A DNA stretch of 64,000 nt from Ignavibacteria bacterium (GTDB taxonomy: Bacteria > Bacteroidota > Ignavibacteria > UBA10030 > SZUA-254): NCBI GenBank assembly GCA_016178595.1, contig JACOSY010000023.1:1-64000 (forward strand), given 5' to 3'. Of this stretch, positions 58,512 through 64,000 are shown one piece after another. The notes below the pieces were generated by a model, which was given only the letters and a program-made list of their open reading frames with translations, did no database searches and was not told the DNA's origin. The translations under genes were made by a program, and so were the position numbers. Position 1 is the stretch's first letter, and every line of letters begins with the position of its first letter.

Positions 58512-61500
58512 CTACTTCAGCAGAATCATTTTCTTGATTTCCGTAAAGTGACCAGCCTCTAAACGGTAGAAATACATTCCACTGGAAAGGCTTGAGGCGT
58601 CAAAGGTGGCAGATTTGAATCCGGCTTGCTGCATTTCATCAACGAGTCGCATAACTTCCTGTCCGAGTACGTTGTAGATTCTCAACCTCACATGTGAATC
58701 TTCCGGGAGGTCATAATGAATTTCCGTAGTGGGATTGAACGGATTCGGGTAGTTCTGGTGTAAAGCGAAGTTGTGCGGCAGTAGCTTTTCAATGCCTTTG
58801 TCCGATTGTCTCTCCGTAAGTTGTGCCGGTGGGCAGGGCTGAGTAGCTTGTGCCTGAACGAGCAAAGTTCCATTGTCAGAACTTGCAATTGTCATTGAGC
58901 CTGTGCCGGTCATCTCCGTTCGTCCCGATCCGCCAGGTGCGATGAACCAGTACCGAGTCCCGTTGTTACGCTTGACATCCCACCTCAAGGTAAGCGGGTA
59001 CGGTGCCGACTTTACGGAGATGGGAAGATTGACAAATGCCTGTGTAGGAGGTACTGCCTCCATAAATTTACCTGACTGGAAGCGTGCGTTGAAAGCACCA
59101 GCGACAGGTTCAGGCGGCATTTCGTCATCGCTACTTAAGCCCGGCGCGATCGCGCGGCCACCGTTACGAACATAGAGTGCTTGACTCCGACTGGTTGCAT
59201 CGGTAACAGTCAAAACATCCATGGAACTGTAGACGGAATAGCTTCCGCCGCAGGGATCCGGTGGAGGCGCACTTGTCGTTCCGAAATTCCACACATCCGA
59301 CCATAAGCTTGTCCCTGCAGCGTTCTTTGCGTTGAGGCGCCAGTAGTATGTTGTGCTGTTTGCAAGTCCTGACACTTGACGAGACGTTGCTGTAATAGTC
59401 GAGTCATCCAGAGTCAGTATCCCGAAGCTTGAACTCGTCGATACTTGGAGTCTGTACCATGCCGCGCCAGACGAAGGGTTCCAACTAAGCGTGAGCGTTA
59501 CCGGCTGATTAGTTGCTCCATTGGAAGGCGCAAGAAGTGTCGGAGCAGGAGGCGGAGGATTTTGCGTATTTGTCGATCCCCCACCCGACGATGAAGTATC
59601 GAGCTTCAACATTCCAGAGTTGCTCACTTTCACCCAATAGCCTTTGCCAGGTCTGAGCGTATCGGTGGGAACGTAGCTGCTTCCGGAATACTCGAAGAAA
59701 TTGGAAATTACGCTTGTGTTCAGTGGCGTCACTTTAAGTTTTGACAGATTGTAAGAAATCGATCCTACTATATTCCATCCTGCGTCGACGTTGACCGTGA
59801 CCGATCCTCTGCGCTCACCGGCATAGTTCACAGTCTTGTTTGTGGCAAACTTCAACCAATAACCATAACCAACCGCTACTGTGTCCTTAGTAACGTACGT
59901 ACCGTTTCGAAATCCAAAAGCAGACGATTGAGCGTCAGGCCACAGCGTCACTTTCGCTGAGTCGAGAACTGCTTCGGGCAAACTTACCAAGTTCCATCCG
60001 CCCGCGACGGACGAGCTCATGGGATAGATGGGAAATCGTGCAATAAATGTCTGATAAGTTCCTCTTCGTGGATCCCACCAGTTCGGTATCACGTAATCTC
60101 CCGTGGTGGTCAGACCCATGTAATCACCAAAGTAACCATATGTACCGGGCACGTATGTTGTGACGAAGGCTGTATCGCTGATCGGATAGTTCTTGAATGT
60201 TTGACCGCCATCGACTGAATGTGCGAGTGTAACTCTGGTCAACAAATTGTTTGTCGGGTCGATTCGACTATCATAGAATGCTACATTCACTCCGCCGTAA
60301 GTGTCTACCTTTAGCCAGGGAAGAAATTGATCGGTCTGTGGACTCGAAACATCATCGTTTACTCGGATCGGCGAACTCCAAGTCGTACCTCCATCAGTCG
60401 ACTTCACAAGAAGTATATCAGGATAGAGACGTCGGACCGTATCAGAGGCATTGGCCCACACAATGTAAATCGTCCCACGATAGGAACCATTGCTACGATC
60501 TACGTCCATCACAGGAAAACTATTTCTGCGTATGAACGAGGTACTATCCGTACCTCTCTTGAAAAATCCCCGAATTGATGAAAAGTGTGGAATCGAAATC
60601 CTTTTTGGGCCAACCCAATTGTTACCCCCCATCAAGTGATTTATTAAACCCCAATGAATCATCCACTGGATTTAGGCTATAATGCCCTACATATACCCAA
60701 GTCGCATAGAGTTCTCCAGATGGTCCAGTTGATAAACACACACCTTGTGCAACGTAGTAACCTGAGGTACCGCTAATATTCTTCCAAGGGTAGGGAAAAC
60801 TCGCGGCACCATCAACAGATTTGGCAAAGCGAACTGGATTTATTCTCACCGTGTCACTCGCATCAGCATAGGTGAAATCCGTCCATCCCACGTAGATACT
60901 GTCTCGGTACGGGCTCGTTGAGTTGACATCAACGATTAAGTGCTCTTTGTCGGCATGGATGGCATCTGCCATGAACGGGTTCTCTCCCCACGTCTGTCCA
61001 TGATCAGTAGATTTACGCACAGATAGGTAGCCCCAACCAGAAATATAAAGACTACTGAAATAAGGGTTGCCGTTGTGGTCATACGCAACGGACGGATCGC
61101 TATCACCTCCAGAATATTCGCTCCTCAACGAATCCCCGCCTGTCCAATTCAGGCCCTGGTTGAGTGAGTAATAATAGCCTTCTCTTCCTATGGTTGGAAA
61201 TGGATAGCTTCTGGGTCGGATGGCATTTGCACCGCTCAACAGATTGTTGCTATTGGAGGGGTCGGCCTCAATAGAAATTTCTGTTTGATGAGTGACGGGA
61301 TTCGGACTGGGAAACAGAATGATGTTTTTGAATGGTGTCGGAGAAGGCACTAACACTGGCGGTGAAAAGACTTGAACCACCCTTCCGGTATCAATGCCAG
61401 GTGGTATGTAGTCTGTGGTCTTAAGCCAGCCTCCCTGGAACTGCCACGCGAATGCGCTTCCGGAACAGAGCAGAATAAGAGACACGATGATAACGAGACA

Positions 61501-61536
61501 ACAGGTATAGCGAGGCATGATCATATGCCCTCCCAA
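58512..61536 (-). pseudogene. T9SS-exported BNR/sialidase-like propeller + Fn3 protein, split by a frameshift at a G6 tract (60622..61536 and 58512..60662)
   Basis: Upstream ORF ends ...GFNKSLDGG*; downstream frame reads GGNNWVGPKRIS and ends with T9SS sorting domain ...LHQNYPNPFNPTTEIHYDLP...MILLK. Confidence 0.75.
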
Positions 61537-61604
61537 TTAGTTGTGAAATGATGGTGGATTAGTAAACGAACAAGCTACAACAGTGATCGCCTGCATATCT
61601 AAAG

Positions 61605-62978
61605 TCAGCGCAGAAGCAGCATCTTGCGAATAAAAACCTGGTGGCCTAAGCTCTCCATAGTCGCACTGCTTTCGTGGTCATAAGCTATCGTGAGTCGACA
61701 GAAGTAGATTCCGCTCGCAGAGTTATTTGCATTCCACTCCTGGCGATATCTTCCCGCCATTCTCCTATCTTCATTTACCAGCATGGCAATACGCTTACCA
61801 AGCACGCCGAATACCTCAAGTGTCACCGTACTTTGCTGCGAGAGATCGAATTCAATTGATGTCGTCGGGTTGAACGGGTTGGGGAAATTTTGGTAGAGCA
61901 TGAAGCCTCGTGGGAGTTGCTCCGCTTCATTTGCAACCCCGGTCACAAGCGTATCCAAAATGTAGATGCCTACAGCCCCAGCGTACATTCTGTTGTTCAG
62001 TGTATCAATCACAAGCGATGTACAAACTCCGGCCGTTGGCAAGAAGCCGTTGCTCAGTTCACTCCAATGATCGCCACCATCTGCAGAATGGAGAACGACC
62101 TTACCGGAGGAATTTTTCACTCCGATGTACACGTTATCGGGATACTTGGGGTGGATGAGAATAGTTCGAATTTGTTTATCCTCTGCGCTTAACCCGGTGT
62201 TTCTTTCTACCCACGTCAATCCTCCATCAGTCGTCTTGAAGACTCCGCTTGGTATTGTCGTATCGATGTTGTAGACGGTTGCGTACACAATGTTTGGATT
62301 ACGCGGATCCACAGCGAGGGACGGCCCGGCCTGCATAAAGAAGCCCAGTGAAAGAGTTGTCCAGCTATTTCCCATATCGGTTGATTTAAAGAGTCCGTCA
62401 ACAAAGCCAGCGTAGATAATACTGTCATTACTGGGTGCAATTGCTAAGGCGGTAAGGTACTGAGCATTAACTGGTGTAAGAGTGTCCCACGTTAGACCCT
62501 GATTTGCAGTACGGTAGACTCGGTTCGACCCTACTCCAACATAGACAGTCTTTGAATCTTTAGGATCAATTTCTATGACCGCAACTGGATAGCCTATCCC
62601 TGTAAAAAGAAGGCGCCAATACGCCCCGCCATCCGTTGACATTAAAATGTCATTACTTTCGAGTCTCAAACCCATGTGCGAAACATACACAATTTGTGAA
62701 TTGGTGGGATCGATTCTGAGTGCGCCGATATCGGTTCCCCACGATGCCACGGTATCCCAGTGGCCGCCGCCATCAGGACTTCTGATAATACTCTCGAGGT
62801 TGATAGCATAGAGCGTATCAGGGTCTTTTCGATAAAGATCAAGTGCAGCAGTCAAGCCGTATGTTCCTGAAGAGCGCCGCCATGGAGCTTGTTGAGAGAA
62901 GCTCGAAGAAGTCACGAGTGACATCAATAGGCTAACTTGAATAAGGAGTTTCATGTCAGCAAATATGTAAGGAACCAC
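61605..62978 (-). CDS. T9SS-exported sortilin/BNR-like beta-propeller protein
   Basis: FKTTDGGLTWVERNTGLS repeats; C-terminal YQNFPNPFNPTTSIEFDLSQQSTVTLEVFGVLGKRIAMLVNEDRR. Confidence 0.85.
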   Translation of the reverse strand: MVPYIFADMKLLIQVSLLMSLVTSSSFSQQAPWRRSSGTYGLTAALDLYRKDPDTLYAINLESIIRSPDGGGHWDTVASWGTDIGALRIDPTNSQIVYVSHMGLRLESNDILMSTDGGAYWRLLFTGIGYPVAVIEIDPKDSKTVYVGVGSNRVYRTANQGLTWDTLTPVNAQYLTALAIAPSNDSIIYAGFVDGLFKSTDMGNSWTTLSLGFFMQAGPSLAVDPRNPNIVYATVYNIDTTIPSGVFKTTDGGLTWVERNTGLSAEDKQIRTILIHPKYPDNVYIGVKNSSGKVVLHSADGGDHWSELSNGFLPTAGVCTSLVIDTLNNRMYAGAVGIYILDTLVTGVANEAEQLPRGFMLYQNFPNPFNPTTSIEFDLSQQSTVTLEVFGVLGKRIAMLVNEDRRMAGRYRQEWNANNSASGIYFCRLTIAYDHESSATMESLGHQVFIRKMLLLR

Positions 62979-63012
62979 TCATACGTCAACGATAGCTTGG
63001 AAATACGTAAGA

Positions 63013-63962
63013 TCAGCGGAGTAGCAGCATTTTTCTCGCGTAAATTTGCCGGATAGTGCGCTCCTCATTTTTCCCGTTGGTTTGAATACTTGCAATTGTG
63101 AGTCGATAAAAGTAGATTCCACTCGGAAAGTTGTCCGCATTCCATTCCTCGTGATATCTTCCTGCCGTTCTCCTATCTCCATTTACCAGCATGGCAATCC
63201 GCTTACCAAGCACGTCGAATACCTCAAGTGTCACCGTACTTTGCTGCGAGAGATCGAACTCGATCGATGTTGTCGGGTTAAACGGATTGGGATAATTTTG
63301 GTAGAGCGCAAACGCTTGTGGGGTTTCAAGAGTCCCCCTATGCACATCTGTTAAGAGCGTGTCCAAAATATAGATGCCAGCAGTGCCGGCATACATACGG
63401 TTGTGTAATGTATCGATTGCAAATGCTGTCACTGTGTAGTTTCCAGACGAAGGCAACCCGTTACTAAAATTTGTCCAGTGTTCACCCCCATCGCTTGACC
63501 GAAACACTAATCTTCCGGAATCACTTGATACCCCTAAAAAAAGATTGTCCGGATGCCGAGGATGGATAAGAAATGAGTAAATGTGTTGGTCGGTTTTTGC
63601 AAGACCGTTGTTTTTCTCTGTCCATGTCACACCGCCATCGGTGGATTTGTATACCCCCCTTGCTGTGTTGTATCATTCGTATAGATTGCAGCATACACAA
63701 TCTCGGAGTTGCGGCTATCAACTGCGAGCGCTGGTCCTGTCTGCATCGGAAAACCAAGCGACAACCGAGTCCAACTCGCCCCTTTATCTGTTGACTTGAA
63801 GATTCCATTGGAATATCCAGCGTAAATAATGCTGTCGTTAGTCTGCGCAATTGCCACTGAGACAAGGAAGGATGCCCCCACTGGCGCATCCAAGGTGTCC
63901 CAATGTTCACCTTGATTGGAAGTGCGGTATATTTTTTCCGGCCCTCCGCGTCCAGCATACAC
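63013..63962 (-). pseudogene. Paralogous T9SS propeller protein, frameshifted at a G6 tract and truncated by the window edge
   Basis: 63627..63962 ends DTTQQGGYTNPPMAV*; alternate frame GVYKSTDGGVTWTEKNNGL continues into 63013..63630. Confidence 0.7.
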
Positions 63963-64000
63963 AGTTTTTGAATCTTCTGGGTCAACTTCTATAACAGCCA

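Overview
64 kb chromosomal window from a Bacteroidota/Ignavibacteria-like (FCB-group) bacterium, judged from T9SS-type C-terminal sorting domains ('NYPNPFNPTT...'), gene content and style of intergenic repeats. Backbone: yebC-ruvC-ruvA-ruvB, a PPC/DUF296 protein, a CoA-acylating aldehyde dehydrogenase, 3-methyladenine glycosylase (mpg), uvrA, three tandem Ig-like lipoproteins, a DUF58 protein, rsmB, isoaspartyl peptidase, clpB, a Ser/Thr kinase, dnaK, birA, coaX, a two-component system, an 11-gene complex I operon (nuoA-D,H-N, no EFG), pduO, a Ycf48-like lipoprotein, an M20 peptidase, a heme operon (ccsA/hemX-hemA-C-D-E-orphan-ferritin-hemF-H-G), an ECF sigma factor with an unusual anti-sigma/vWA fusion, and T9SS-exported beta-propeller proteins. 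Main observations: (1) at three loci an intact core gene is followed (mpg, hemG) or preceded (clpB) by an accessory module and then by a displaced, diverged copy of the core gene's own end, i.e. insertion or replacement scars; (2) a DUF559 nuclease gene is bracketed by inverted copies of a hairpin repeat that also encodes its C-terminus; (3) an unannotated hairpin sRNA candidate with its own promoter, terminator and a C-rich (CGCCUCCC) loop lies between nuoA and pduO; (4) the acylating aldehyde dehydrogenase carries a linker plus amphipathic C-terminal tail resembling a microcompartment encapsulation peptide; (5) a zf-HC2/CarboxypepD_reg/vWA fusion acts as the likely anti-sigma partner; (6) G6-tract frameshifts occur in two neighbouring T9SS proteins. 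No tRNA, rRNA, CRISPR array or complete transposase was recognised. All calls come from reading the sequence and recalled family knowledge; no searches were run.
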